Positions 35,936 through 43,916 of a stretch of 64,000 bases of DNA are shown here, in pieces. A model generated the notes under the pieces. It was given only the letters and a program-made list of their open reading frames with translations. It was not told the DNA's origin and did not search any database. Every line of letters starts with the position of its first letter. Within the stretch, counting starts at the first letter, position 1. Made by a program: the position numbers and the translations under genes. Origin of the DNA: JABMMZ01 sp044341025 (GTDB taxonomy: Bacteria > Bacteroidota > Bacteroidia > NS11-12g > UBA955); contig JBIISM010000002.1 of the NCBI GenBank assembly GCA_044341025.1, positions 62,001 through 126,000 on the forward strand, read 5' to 3'.

Positions 35936-36761
35936 AAATATAGGATTGAGTTGTATGGTATTGTTGTTTTTCATCACTGCATGCAAGCAATCGCCACCAC
36001 CTGAATTAAAAATAGTAGAGAAAACGGGAGCAGTTTATTTTTCTGGTTATTACTGGGACTACAAAGACAGACCAGCGCCAGTAGGCCCGGGACCTAATCG
36101 CTTTTTAGGGACTAAAGAAAATGCTTTCGTAGACAGCATTGGTCGCTTGCATTTGAAGATTACCAAGAGAAATGGGTTTTGGTATTGCAGTGAAATAATT
36201 AGTGTCAAAGAATTTAAATATGGGACTTATATTTTCACTTGTGAAACCGATATAAGAAATTTTGACGAAAGGGTAGTGTTTGGCTTTTTTACTTGGGATG
36301 ATTACAGTTTTCAAACCCAAGGAAATAGCGAAATTGATGTGGAATTTTCCAAGTGGAATGTTGCGGGAGACACTTCTATGGTGACTTTCAGTGCTCAGCC
36401 GGTTTGGTTTAGCAACCCTGCCCCATATCCTGAACGCACATACAAACCCAAAATGGCTAGGCGTTATATTAGCAAATCTATGACTTATATGATGAAATGG
36501 ACTCCAGAAGCCGTTAGCTGGGAGAGTTATGAAGGAGAAGTATATCCAGGAGCCAACAAAACAGCTTCTTGGAAATTTGATAACACCAATATTACAAGAA
36601 CTAAAATTGAAGGCTCTCAAGTCTCTAATCCCATCGTTGTGCCAGCGCCAAGCGATTCAACCAATGTCCGTTTCAATTTCTGGTTGTTGAATGGAGCGGC
36701 GCCTAATAATGGGCTGGAGCATGAAATCGTGGTGAAGAATTTCTCTTTTATTCCACTTTAG
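35925..36761 (+). CDS. GH16-family lipoprotein with lichenase-type active site
   Basis: A 278-residue lipoprotein (lipobox FFITAC, Cys20) with a beta-jelly-roll GH16 domain. The active site reads EIDVEF: Glu136, Asp138, Glu140. This ExDxE spacing without a bulge is the form found in bacterial lichenases and plant XTH enzymes; laminarinases and agarases have ExDxxE. The substrate is therefore more likely mixed-linkage beta-1,3-1,4-glucan or xyloglucan than plain laminarin. Surface or periplasmic anchoring is by lipid. It overlaps the GH3 stop by 11 bases and ends the operon. Confidence 0.8.
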   Translation: MSIKNIGLSCMVLLFFITACKQSPPPELKIVEKTGAVYFSGYYWDYKDRPAPVGPGPNRFLGTKENAFVDSIGRLHLKITKRNGFWYCSEIISVKEFKYGTYIFTCETDIRNFDERVVFGFFTWDDYSFQTQGNSEIDVEFSKWNVAGDTSMVTFSAQPVWFSNPAPYPERTYKPKMARRYISKSMTYMMKWTPEAVSWESYEGEVYPGANKTASWKFDNTNITRTKIEGSQVSNPIVVPAPSDSTNVRFNFWLLNGAAPNNGLEHEIVVKNFSFIPL

Positions 36762-36785
36762 GGTTCTAACTTAAATGGGTTTTCT

Positions 36786-36980
36786 TTAAGTCATCGATGT
36801 ATACAATACTTCGTTTAAATTTTCTTTGCCTTCATTGGTTTGATCAATAATTGGATTTTCCGCTGATAAAAGTGCTTCAGAAATAATTTTTTGATTATCC
36901 GCCGAATTGCCGGTTTTTTTGGTGTTCTACATTTTGAACGACGTGCTTTTCTATGCGCAAAATAAAAATCTGAATATAGA
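36786..36980 (-). pseudogene. Possible frameshifted coding remnant
   Basis: On the minus strand, a codon-like stretch ending TSMT and stop at 36786 contains SEALLSAENPIIDQTNEGKE. It is continued upstream, in another frame, by FYFAHRKARRSKCRTPKK, with the switch at a run of seven A (36914-36920). No start codon is visible and the piece is short. It may be the tail of a lost gene after the LytTR gene, or chance. No homology is recognised. Confidence 0.2.
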
Positions 36981-36984
36981 TAAA

Positions 36985-37728
36985 TTAAAGCTTCTTGTCT
37001 TTGATAATTGATCTCAAGAATTCGTCTTTTTTTGCTCTTGAAATTTCAATTTTGCTGCCATCTTGCATAACAACCATTCCATCTCCTTCGTTTTTGATGA
37101 TTTCACGAATTTTATTCAGATTAACGAAATGACTTCTATGCAATTTATAAAATGGATGCTTACTCAATACGGTCTCATAATAATTAATTTTTTTTGTTGA
37201 ATTAATTTTGGTCCCATCTTCCAAATAAATATCAGTATAAGAACCTGCCGCTTCCATTCTGAGGATTTGTGTGATATCTATAAAAATAGTTTTATCTTGT
37301 CTATTGACAACAAGTATATTGTCTGAAATCTCATGATGATTATTTGAACTTGTTTGTTTTTCGATTTTATTTAAACATTCCCTAATATCAGTAATACTTA
37401 CTGGTTTTTTAAGGAAATCAAAAACGGGATAGCGGAAAGCTTTGAGTGCATATTTTTCGTGTGCACTGACAATGACGATTTTAGCTTTTGATTGGTCGGG
37501 AATAGCGCTCATTAATTCAAAACCACTTAATACAGGCATTTCGATGTCTAAAAAAATGATATCAATCTTTTCAGAATTAATAAATTTTAGGGCTTCCGTC
37601 GCAATGCTAAAGGTATTTATGATTTCAATCTCATGGCTAAAAAACTCGTTGCATATATGCTCTAAAATGGCAATGTTTTGCAGATCGTCATCAACAATAA
37701 TACATTTTTTTTTGTAGTCTGTGCTCAT
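36985..37728 (-). CDS. LytTR-family response regulator
   Basis: A 247-residue DNA-binding regulator with a canonical receiver: acidic residues D13-D15, phosphoacceptor D61 in IIFLDIEMP, Ser in IVSAHEK and Lys in FLKKPV. A LytTR domain follows (about 140-245; ILRMEAAGSYTDIYLEDG, YKLHRSHFVNLNKI). Such proteins are normally paired with membrane histidine kinases of the LytS/AlgZ type; none is adjacent. It is convergent with the glucan operon, so regulation of that operon is possible but not shown. Confidence 0.9.
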   Translation of the reverse strand: MSTDYKKKCIIVDDDLQNIAILEHICNEFFSHEIEIINTFSIATEALKFINSEKIDIIFLDIEMPVLSGFELMSAIPDQSKAKIVIVSAHEKYALKAFRYPVFDFLKKPVSITDIRECLNKIEKQTSSNNHHEISDNILVVNRQDKTIFIDITQILRMEAAGSYTDIYLEDGTKINSTKKINYYETVLSKHPFYKLHRSHFVNLNKIREIIKNEGDGMVVMQDGSKIEISRAKKDEFLRSIIKDKKL

Positions 37729-37865
37729 TTTTTTTTAGTTAGTAGATTTTGTAATTACCTTAATTATATCCTTGAAAATTAATATATTTTGCTTGGATAG
37801 CCTACAAATTTACAAATTCTATCTAAAAATCACCTTATGTTTTTATTAAAATTGTGCTTAGGCGT

Positions 37866-37916
37866 AAAAAAAATACCCACTATGAATCAAATAATTGCAA
37901 TTGATCCATAGTGGGT
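37866..37916 (-). terminator. Intrinsic terminator of the degenerate response regulator gene
   Basis: Arms at 37875-37890 and 37901-37916 pair over 16 bases with one mismatch around a 10-base loop. On the minus strand the hairpin is followed by a U run (the A run at 37866-37873). It lies 25 bases after the stop at 37942. Confidence 0.85.
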
Positions 37917-37941
37917 TGGTTGATTTATTTTTAATTGTTTA

Positions 37942-38574
37942 TTAACTAACTAGTTTTAAAGATACTGCCTTCTTAATAAGACCAGCAGAGTTTTTAACGT
38001 CCAATTTGCGGCAAAGTTTCCTCTTGTAGTAATATAATTTACCTCTTGGTATTTTAAGCTTTTCAACCAAGTCAACTTCAGTCATTTCGTCTGAGATGTA
38101 TTGAAGCAGCGTTAGTTCAAATTCACTCAAAGTGCTGGTTTCCATTTTTTTGTTGCTTGGCGTTTTTCTTAATAAGCGAAGAACCAAGTTTGAATCTATA
38201 TAGTATTCGTTGATAGATACTTTATAGATTGCGAATTCCAATTCCTTTTCTTTAAAGTCTTTAATTAAGAATCCATTTGCGTTTGAAGAAAGACAATTGT
38301 GCAAATCACTTTCATCACTAATTGACATCATGATTACTTTGCAATCAGGATTGTAAGATTTGATGGTGTGGCAAAATTTAATTCCGCCAATATCTGGAAG
38401 CATAATATTTAAAAGAACCAGATCAGAATCTTTGTCCGATTTTAAGTAGTCAGCGCCAGTCGCATAAATGGCTATTTCGCTGTTCTGAGTTGCAGGTAGG
38501 CTTTGAAGTATCACTTTAATGCCAAGTGCATAAAAATTATTGTTGCCAATGATTGATATTTTAGAGATGTTCAT
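37942..38574 (-). CDS. NarL/LuxR-like response regulator with degenerate receiver
   Basis: A 210-residue protein with a receiver-like domain (1-120) and a C-terminal helix-turn-helix (about 145-208; STLSEFELTLLQYISDEM and KLYYYKRKLCRKLDVKNSAGLI match the LuxR/GerE pattern). The phosphorylation site is lost: the acidic pocket is N11-N12-N13, and the phosphoacceptor position is N56 in LVLLNIMLPDIGG. The Lys (GFLIKDF) remains. It is therefore a pseudo-receiver, probably controlled by ligand, protein partner or amount. The HTH is also atypical for LuxR. It has its own terminator and no kinase nearby. Confidence 0.8.
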   Translation of the reverse strand: MNISKISIIGNNNFYALGIKVILQSLPATQNSEIAIYATGADYLKSDKDSDLVLLNIMLPDIGGIKFCHTIKSYNPDCKVIMMSISDESDLHNCLSSNANGFLIKDFKEKELEFAIYKVSINEYYIDSNLVLRLLRKTPSNKKMETSTLSEFELTLLQYISDEMTEVDLVEKLKIPRGKLYYYKRKLCRKLDVKNSAGLIKKAVSLKLVS

Positions 38575-38783
38575 TTTCGTTTAATGGTCTATTTATTAAC
38601 TTATTAATAATGCAAAAGTGAAAATAAATACACAGCATGTTTTGTTTGTTTTCTTGAAAATTAATAAAATTCTCTTGAATGCCTAATTATATATTAATTT
38701 CTTGCTTTTTTTATGCTTTTTAGCCAACAAAAGACGTAAAATTTTAAACTTTTGTGTCAAAATTTTCATTAAAAGTTAATTTT
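38575..38783. other. Intergenic stretch, no gene
   Basis: AT-rich sequence upstream of the degenerate regulator. I see no RNA gene, repeat or convincing two-box promoter here. Confidence 0.4.
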
Positions 38784-38930
38784 ATGAATAGAAAGGTTAA
38801 TTATAACAAACAGATAAACAAGGTATTATTTATATTGGTCTTGAAATTAGGATTTTTCTTTTACGGCAAGTCTGCGAATGGCTGTTTTCGATTCTTTTTA
38901 TGGCGGGCAAAATTTTTGAAACTTACTTGA
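38784..38930 (+). CDS. Possible 48-residue small protein
   Basis: ATG-started frame of 48 codons: a basic N-terminus (MNRKVNYNKQINK), a hydrophobic stretch (VLFILVLKLGFFFYG) and a basic aromatic tail ending LKLT. TTAATTTTATG precedes it closely, and a hairpin with a short T run follows at 38967. It would be a small membrane-associated peptide. There is no family recognition, and a chance ORF in AT-rich DNA is quite possible. Confidence 0.25.
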   Translation: MNRKVNYNKQINKVLFILVLKLGFFFYGKSANGCFRFFLWRAKFLKLT

Positions 38931-38959
38931 ATTTGATTGTTTAAATGCTGAGTAAAAAC

Positions 38960-38998
38960 AAAAAAGCCATGGTGAATGTTCACAATGGCTCTTTTGCA
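38960..38998. terminator. Hairpin, possible bidirectional terminator
   Basis: An inverted repeat AGCCATGGTGAA / TTCACAATGGCT (one mismatch, 3-base loop) is preceded by an A-rich run and followed by CTTTTG. It may end the small ORF on the plus strand or act downstream of the tRNA on the minus strand. Confidence 0.5.
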
Positions 38999-39278
38999 TC
39001 AGCGTATGAAATGGAATCTTAGATTACTAAACTAAGAATTGCATTTTCACTATAGACGTTTGTTTTATATTGAACGTTTCATATAGAATGTTTTATGACT
39101 TAAATATGACAATTTATTTAGCATTACGCCTATTTTGACTGAATAAATATTTCGGATCCTACAAAATCTGAACGAGAGTGAAGATCCTTAAATCAGAAAT
39201 TTCTCTCTGCTTCTTCACAGAATAGGCAATGAATTATGAGGGTTAGAATGTCCGCATTCACTCTCACTCTCATTTTTG
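38999..39278. other. Region downstream of tRNA-Arg, no gene
   Basis: About 280 bases without an ORF of note. GAGAGTGAA (39174-39182) and its complement (39257-39265) form a loosely spaced inverted repeat. No integrase or direct repeat of the tRNA 3' end was noticed. Confidence 0.4.
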
Positions 39279-39350
39279 TGGCCCTATCAGGGATCGAACC
39301 TGAATTTAGGGTTTCGGAAACCCTCGTTCTATCCGTTGAACTATAGAGCC
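39279..39350 (-). tRNA. tRNA-Arg (anticodon CCG)
   Basis: A cloverleaf on the minus strand. Acceptor GGCTCTA/TAGGGCC (one G-U), D arm GTTC/GAAC, anticodon stem AGGGT/ACCCT with loop TTCCGAA (anticodon CCG, reading CGG), a 4-base variable loop, and T arm TCAGG/CCTGA with loop TTCGATC. The discriminator is A and CCA is not encoded. TACTTTTG at 39368-39361 is a likely -7 box 10 bases upstream. Confidence 0.95.
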
Positions 39351-39360
39351 TTTGTGGCTG

Positions 39361-39368
39361 CAAAAGTA
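39361..39368 (-). promoter_or_regulatory. -7 box of tRNA-Arg
   Basis: Minus-strand TACTTTTG fits TANNTTTG, 10 bases before the tRNA 5' end. No clear -33 box. Confidence 0.45.
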
Positions 39369-39504
39369 ACTACTTTTGTGCGTAGATAAAATAGGGTAAG
39401 TAAAGAGTTTTTTTATGCTTAATATTAAATCCAAATTGCTAAAATCTTTAGCAATTCAAATTACACTTTACCTTTTCTTTTCCTTAGTTTTGTAAGAACG
39501 TTTT

Positions 39505-40761
39505 ATGAAACATGATAATTTAGTTAAATGCCCAAAGTGCGAGCACGAATTTAACATTGAAACTGCCTTAACTGCTGATATTGAAAAAGAGATAGATGCT
39601 AAGTTAAGAAAAGAGTTTAATGAAAAATTTTCAATCGAAAAGAAGAAAGCAGATGAATCTCTGAAACAAAAAGAGGATGCCATCGCCACCGAGCGCAGTA
39701 AATGGATAGAGCAGCAACAAAAAGAGTTTTTTGATAAAAAGCAGGAATTGGAAAACCAGCTTAAGTTGCAGTTGACCCAAGAAAATGAGGCCATGTTGCA
39801 GTCATTGAAAAAAACCAACGGGGAGCAAGAAGCAAAAATAAAATCTATGAGGCAATTGGAAGTTGACAAGATGGAGCTTGAAAACCGCTTAAAAGATTTG
39901 ACCGAGTCGACAGAATTGGAAACCAAAAAACTTTTGTTGGAAAAAGAGATTGAGCTGAAAGAGAAAATCGGAAAAGAGGCAGATCAAAAAAGCGAGCTTA
40001 AAATCAAGGAGATGGAAAAGCAGATGGAAGATCAACGCAAATTGATCGAAGAGATGAAGCGAAAATCAGAGCAAGGGAGTATGCAAATGCAGGGCGAGAT
40101 TCAAGAATTGGCTTTGGAGGATATGTTGAGGTATACTTTTCCTTTGGATAAGATTCAAGAAGTTGCCAAAGGGGTAAAGGGTGCAGATTTTATTCAGGTG
40201 GTGGTGAATCAACTTGGTCAAGAATGCGGCAGCATTGTTTGGGAAAGTAAACGCACAAAAGATTTTCAACCTTTGTGGATCGATAAATTTAAAACCGATT
40301 TTAGACAAAGTGGCGGCGATATTGGTGTAATAGTAACCCAGGCCATGCCAAAGGATATGGATGGATTTGGTTTAAAGGAAGGCATTTACATTTGCCATTA
40401 CCACGATGCTAAAAGTTTGGCCATGGTGCTTAGAGGAAGTATTATCCGGATCAATGAAGCAAATTCGGCCAATGAGAACAAGGGCGAGAAAATGCAAATG
40501 TTGTATTCTTATTTAACGGGTAATGAATTTAAAAACCAAATGGAAGCCATAACCGAGGGGTTCTTTAGCATGAAAAGGGCTATAATTAGCGAACGGGTTT
40601 CTATGGAAAAGATTTGGAAAGAACGTGAAAAACAAATTGATAAAGTATTGACCAATGCGGCTGGTATGTTTGGCAGTGTGAAAGGCATTGCTGGTTCGGC
40701 TGTTTCAGAAATAAAAGGCTTGGAATTAGGCGCCGATACCTTGGATGCTTTGGACGCATGA
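39505..40761 (+). CDS. DUF2130 coiled-coil protein, nuclease-like C-terminus
   Basis: A 418-residue protein of the DUF2130 family. It has an N-terminal zinc-ribbon start (VKCPKCEHEFN), a long charged coiled coil (about 25-195), then a conserved globular domain (about 200-385). The globular part contains GSIVWESKRTKDFQPLWIDKFKTD, an ExK-type element reminiscent of PD-(D/E)XK nucleases, and MLRYTFPLDKIQEVAKG. Function is unproven; a DNA-processing role is a guess from fold hints. TAGTTTTG at 39485-39492 may be its -7 box. The TGA overlaps the mnmH ATG (ATGA). Confidence 0.85.
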   Translation: MKHDNLVKCPKCEHEFNIETALTADIEKEIDAKLRKEFNEKFSIEKKKADESLKQKEDAIATERSKWIEQQQKEFFDKKQELENQLKLQLTQENEAMLQSLKKTNGEQEAKIKSMRQLEVDKMELENRLKDLTESTELETKKLLLEKEIELKEKIGKEADQKSELKIKEMEKQMEDQRKLIEEMKRKSEQGSMQMQGEIQELALEDMLRYTFPLDKIQEVAKGVKGADFIQVVVNQLGQECGSIVWESKRTKDFQPLWIDKFKTDFRQSGGDIGVIVTQAMPKDMDGFGLKEGIYICHYHDAKSLAMVLRGSIIRINEANSANENKGEKMQMLYSYLTGNEFKNQMEAITEGFFSMKRAIISERVSMEKIWKEREKQIDKVLTNAAGMFGSVKGIAGSAVSEIKGLELGADTLDALDA

Positions 40762-41792
40762 TTGTCCGTCAGACTATCATAGAATTTTTAAATTTACAAT
40801 TGCCCATTGTAGATGTTAGGTCGCCTTTAGAATTTGAAGCTGGTCATATAGAATTGGCTGTTAATATTCCAATTTTAAACAATCAGAACCGCATTCATAT
40901 TGGTAAAACATTTAAGCAGAAAGGTAGGGATGCTGCAATTAAGTTGGGGTATGAATTGGTAAATCCGCTCAAACCGCAATTACTCGAAAGCATCAATCAA
41001 AATATACTTGGGAAAACCATTGCCTTGTATTGTGCAAGGGGTGGTTTGCGCAGCAACCATATGGCGTCATTTTTCGCGGAAAATGGATATACAGTTTATG
41101 TTTTGAATGGAGGTTATAAAGCATTTCGAAACCACCTGCTGAGCTTAATCGCAAAGTTTAAACACATCTTGGTGTTAAGTGCCAATACTGGCAGCGGAAA
41201 AACAGAAGTCTTACATGCTTTAAAAGCAAAAGGGGCACAAGTACTCGATTTAGAAGGATTAGCAAAACACAAAGGCAGTGTGTTTGGTGCTTTGGGAAAT
41301 GAACCACAGCCGAGCAGTGCAGTTTTTCATAATTTGATTTTTGAAGAGTTGAAACATTACGATCCTAAAGAAGTAATTTGGGTAGAAAACGAAAGTTTTA
41401 CTATTGGGAAGGTGCACTTGCCTATTGAGTTGTGGAGCCATATGAAAGAAGCTGCAGGCGTTGAAATTTCAGTGCCTTTGGAAGATAGAGTTAAATTTAT
41501 CCAGGCAGATTATGGTCGCTACACTGCAGATGAGTTGGTGTATTGTATTCAGAAGCTAAATAAACGATTAGGTGATGAGGCATGCAGAAAAATTTGTGCC
41601 TTGGTTCAAGAAGGCGATTTGTCTTCTGCAATCTATGGACTATTTAAATATTACGACAAGGCTTATGAAATGGGCAGAAGCAAAAGAAATTGTCATCATT
41701 ATGTCAAAATTCCATTTGAAAACTTGGATCCCATTAAAATTGCAGAATTTTTGTATGCGCACCAAAATAAATATTCACTTGAATTCAATTAA
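40758..41792 (+). CDS. mnmH: tRNA 2-selenouridine synthase
   Basis: Replaces sulfur by selenium at the wobble 2-thiouridine of tRNA, using selenophosphate (SelU/YbbB/MnmH). The 344 residues have an N-terminal rhodanese domain with catalytic Cys in LYCARGGLRSNHMASFF (about 92) and a C-terminal P-loop domain with SANTGSGKTEVLHAL (about 138-152), used for geranylation/selenation chemistry. It overlaps DUF2130 by ATGA. selD, which supplies selenophosphate, follows after one intervening gene. Confidence 0.93.
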   Translation: MIVRQTIIEFLNLQLPIVDVRSPLEFEAGHIELAVNIPILNNQNRIHIGKTFKQKGRDAAIKLGYELVNPLKPQLLESINQNILGKTIALYCARGGLRSNHMASFFAENGYTVYVLNGGYKAFRNHLLSLIAKFKHILVLSANTGSGKTEVLHALKAKGAQVLDLEGLAKHKGSVFGALGNEPQPSSAVFHNLIFEELKHYDPKEVIWVENESFTIGKVHLPIELWSHMKEAAGVEISVPLEDRVKFIQADYGRYTADELVYCIQKLNKRLGDEACRKICALVQEGDLSSAIYGLFKYYDKAYEMGRSKRNCHHYVKIPFENLDPIKIAEFLYAHQNKYSLEFN

Positions 41793-41797
41793 ATTTG
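41790..41797 (+). promoter_or_regulatory. Possible -7 box before the META-domain gene
   Basis: TAAATTTG fits TANNTTTG and ends 7 bases before the ATG at 41805, overlapping the mnmH stop. It could give an independent short-leader transcript of the META-domain gene and selD. Confidence 0.35.
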
Positions 41798-41804
41798 TGG
41801 CCAC

Positions 41805-42800
41805 ATGAAAAAAGCAATTTTCACCTTCGTTTTATTTTTCACCTGCACTTGGGCTTTTTCTCAAGGAAGTACGACAATCAATATTTATATTGGCGACTCA
41901 AAAGTTGCTTGTCAATACAACAACACCATTACCAGCTGTTTGAAAATCAAATCGCATTTGGACAGCAATTGGAGAGAATTTCCTTATGAGATTGAAGGTT
42001 TTATTTTTGAACCAGGTGTGGAGGTTCATATTGAAATGGGAAAAACACCAATTTTATTTCCCGAAGACAATGGCCCCAAATTCACTTACAAACAGATCCG
42101 TGTAATTGACACCCGCTCAACCGTATTAGACAATAAGGCATTGTTGGCAGCCAACAAATGGAAAATCATCAATTTGGAAATGGACCGTGTGGTAACGCCA
42201 GCAAAAAAGGCCGGTGCTTATGTTTTGTTTAATACAGACAGCAATACTGTGAGTGGCTTTGCCGGTTGCAATTCATTTTTTGCCAATACCTTAATTGAAA
42301 ATGGTGTTTTGCAATTTGGAGTAGCCCAGAATACTTTGCTTGCTTGTTCGAATGATGCAATAGAGCAAAGAATAATGGAAGGGCTAAAAGGCAAGGCAGC
42401 TTATTATGTACGCAACAATATGTTGTTTATTGTATGTGAAAACAGAATGATTATGCATTGCCGTCCTGAAAAAAAATTGGATTCATTAATTGCAGACATC
42501 AACAAACCAGCAGTGGTATCTAGAGGCAATACCTTTGGGGATATGCAAAATGGAGAGTATGTGGTAACCCTAGATGATTTGCCAAAAGCGGTCAATATGC
42601 AAATGTTTTTCAAGAGCACTGTTTTAACAGCAGCTGAGAAAAAGACCATAAAAATTAAATTAAAAAACAACAATGCAGATGAAATTGTGTCTCAGATTAT
42701 AATTTTGTCAAAGCCTCATAAAATGAAGGGTTATTATTATGCCATCGTTATGATGAAAGATGGTACAAAAACCAATGTTGTTATGCGCAATGTCCTATAA
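41805..42800 (+). CDS. Exported META-domain protein
   Basis: A 331-residue protein with signal peptide (1-22, CTWAFSQ). A central META (HslJ-like) domain lies at about 110-205: NKWKIINLEMD, SGFAGCNSFFANT and FGVAQNTLLACSNDAIEQRIMEGL. The flanking N- and C-terminal parts are not recognised. META-domain proteins are envelope or lipoprotein-like factors linked to stress resistance; the mechanism is unknown. It sits between mnmH (12 bases upstream) and selD (overlap of 11 bases), but nothing in the sequence links it to selenium. Confidence 0.75.
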   Translation: MKKAIFTFVLFFTCTWAFSQGSTTINIYIGDSKVACQYNNTITSCLKIKSHLDSNWREFPYEIEGFIFEPGVEVHIEMGKTPILFPEDNGPKFTYKQIRVIDTRSTVLDNKALLAANKWKIINLEMDRVVTPAKKAGAYVLFNTDSNTVSGFAGCNSFFANTLIENGVLQFGVAQNTLLACSNDAIEQRIMEGLKGKAAYYVRNNMLFIVCENRMIMHCRPEKKLDSLIADINKPAVVSRGNTFGDMQNGEYVVTLDDLPKAVNMQMFFKSTVLTAAEKKTIKIKLKNNNADEIVSQIIILSKPHKMKGYYYAIVMMKDGTKTNVVMRNVL

Positions 42801-43776
42801 TTTATTAGAGTTTTCGCGCGGTGGTGGCTGTGGATGTAAAATTGATCCCATTAAACTTCACGCCATTTTATCAGACCATAAAAGCAATGATGTTCAATCT
42901 TTGTTGGTCGATTTTATTGATAAAGACGATGCTGCAATCATTGAAATAAATAAAGATACGTGTTTAATCCAGACGGTTGATTTTTTTCTGCCACTGGTTA
43001 ACAATGCCTATGACTTCGGTCGCATTGCTGCAGCGAATGCCTTAAGCGATGTATACGCCATGGGAGGGAAACCAATAATGGCGCTTTCGATGCTGGGTTG
43101 GCCGCAGGAGGTTTTGCCTTTAGAGTTGGCAAAAGAAGTTTTAAAAGGTGCTGAAAGTATTTGTAAAGAAGCTGGCATTAGTATATCTGGAGGCCATTCT
43201 ATTGAGACCAAGGAGCCTTTATTTGGGTTAAGTGTAAGTGGCGTAGTTGAAAAGCAACATATTAAAAGAAAGAATACCTGCCAGCTAGGTGATTATTTGT
43301 ATATTAGTAAACCCTTGGGTTTGGGCTTGCTGTCCAATGCCATTAAGCACAATTTATTAAGTGAAGAAGGCTATCAAATATTAATTGAAACAGCCTGTAG
43401 ATTAAATACTGTTGGAGTTGAATTGGGAAGAAATTCTTCAGTTAATGCCATGACCGATGTGACTGGATTTGGATTGCTTGGGCATTTAACAGAAATGCTA
43501 GGGGGTAAATTTGGGGCAGATTTGAAGCTAGAATCTATTCCAGTTATTGCAGAAGCTAGAAGGTTAGCTGAAAAAATGATTTACCCAAATATTACAACCA
43601 GTAATTACAATTATGTAAAAGAACATTGTGACGGCCTGAATGGTTTGGAATTCTTATGGCTTTGTGATCCCCAAACCAGTGGAGGCTTATTGGTATGCAG
43701 CAGTGAAGCTTTAGAATTAGAACCTTTGTTTCTAATAGGTAGGGTTGTTGCTGGGAATAGAATAAACATATCTTAA
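42790..43776 (+). CDS. selD: Selenide, water dikinase
   Basis: Makes selenophosphate from selenide and ATP. The 328 residues start MSYNLLEFSRGGGCGCKIDP, with the catalytic residue as Cys (TGT, not an in-frame TGA selenocysteine) followed by the essential Lys. The ATP-binding segment is DDAAIIEINKDTCLIQTVDFF, then ANALSDVYAMGGKP and MTDVTGFGLLGHLTEM. The upstream-extended frame (10 more codons) runs inside the META gene and is not the family start. With mnmH next door and no selA or selB in view, selenium here serves tRNA modification. Confidence 0.95.
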   Translation: MSYNLLEFSRGGGCGCKIDPIKLHAILSDHKSNDVQSLLVDFIDKDDAAIIEINKDTCLIQTVDFFLPLVNNAYDFGRIAAANALSDVYAMGGKPIMALSMLGWPQEVLPLELAKEVLKGAESICKEAGISISGGHSIETKEPLFGLSVSGVVEKQHIKRKNTCQLGDYLYISKPLGLGLLSNAIKHNLLSEEGYQILIETACRLNTVGVELGRNSSVNAMTDVTGFGLLGHLTEMLGGKFGADLKLESIPVIAEARRLAEKMIYPNITTSNYNYVKEHCDGLNGLEFLWLCDPQTSGGLLVCSSEALELEPLFLIGRVVAGNRINIS

Positions 43777-43916
43777 GGTATAATTATCTCGTTTTTAGAA
43801 ACTTGTGCTGGATATTTGCTTAAATTAATTTTATTTTATATATTGTGTTATAGTTTGATGCTAAATTAATGATGCCGTCACACTGAAACGTAAGATTTGT
43901 AAATAAATAATGACCG

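Noticed and set aside
39174..39265. Inverted GAGAGTGAA repeats downstream of tRNA-Arg as an attachment site
   Set aside because: No integrase, no duplicate of the tRNA 3' end and no mobile-element gene nearby; short repeats of this kind occur by chance.
42829..42843. Selenocysteine codon in selD
   Set aside because: The catalytic position is TGT (Cys); there is no in-frame TGA.
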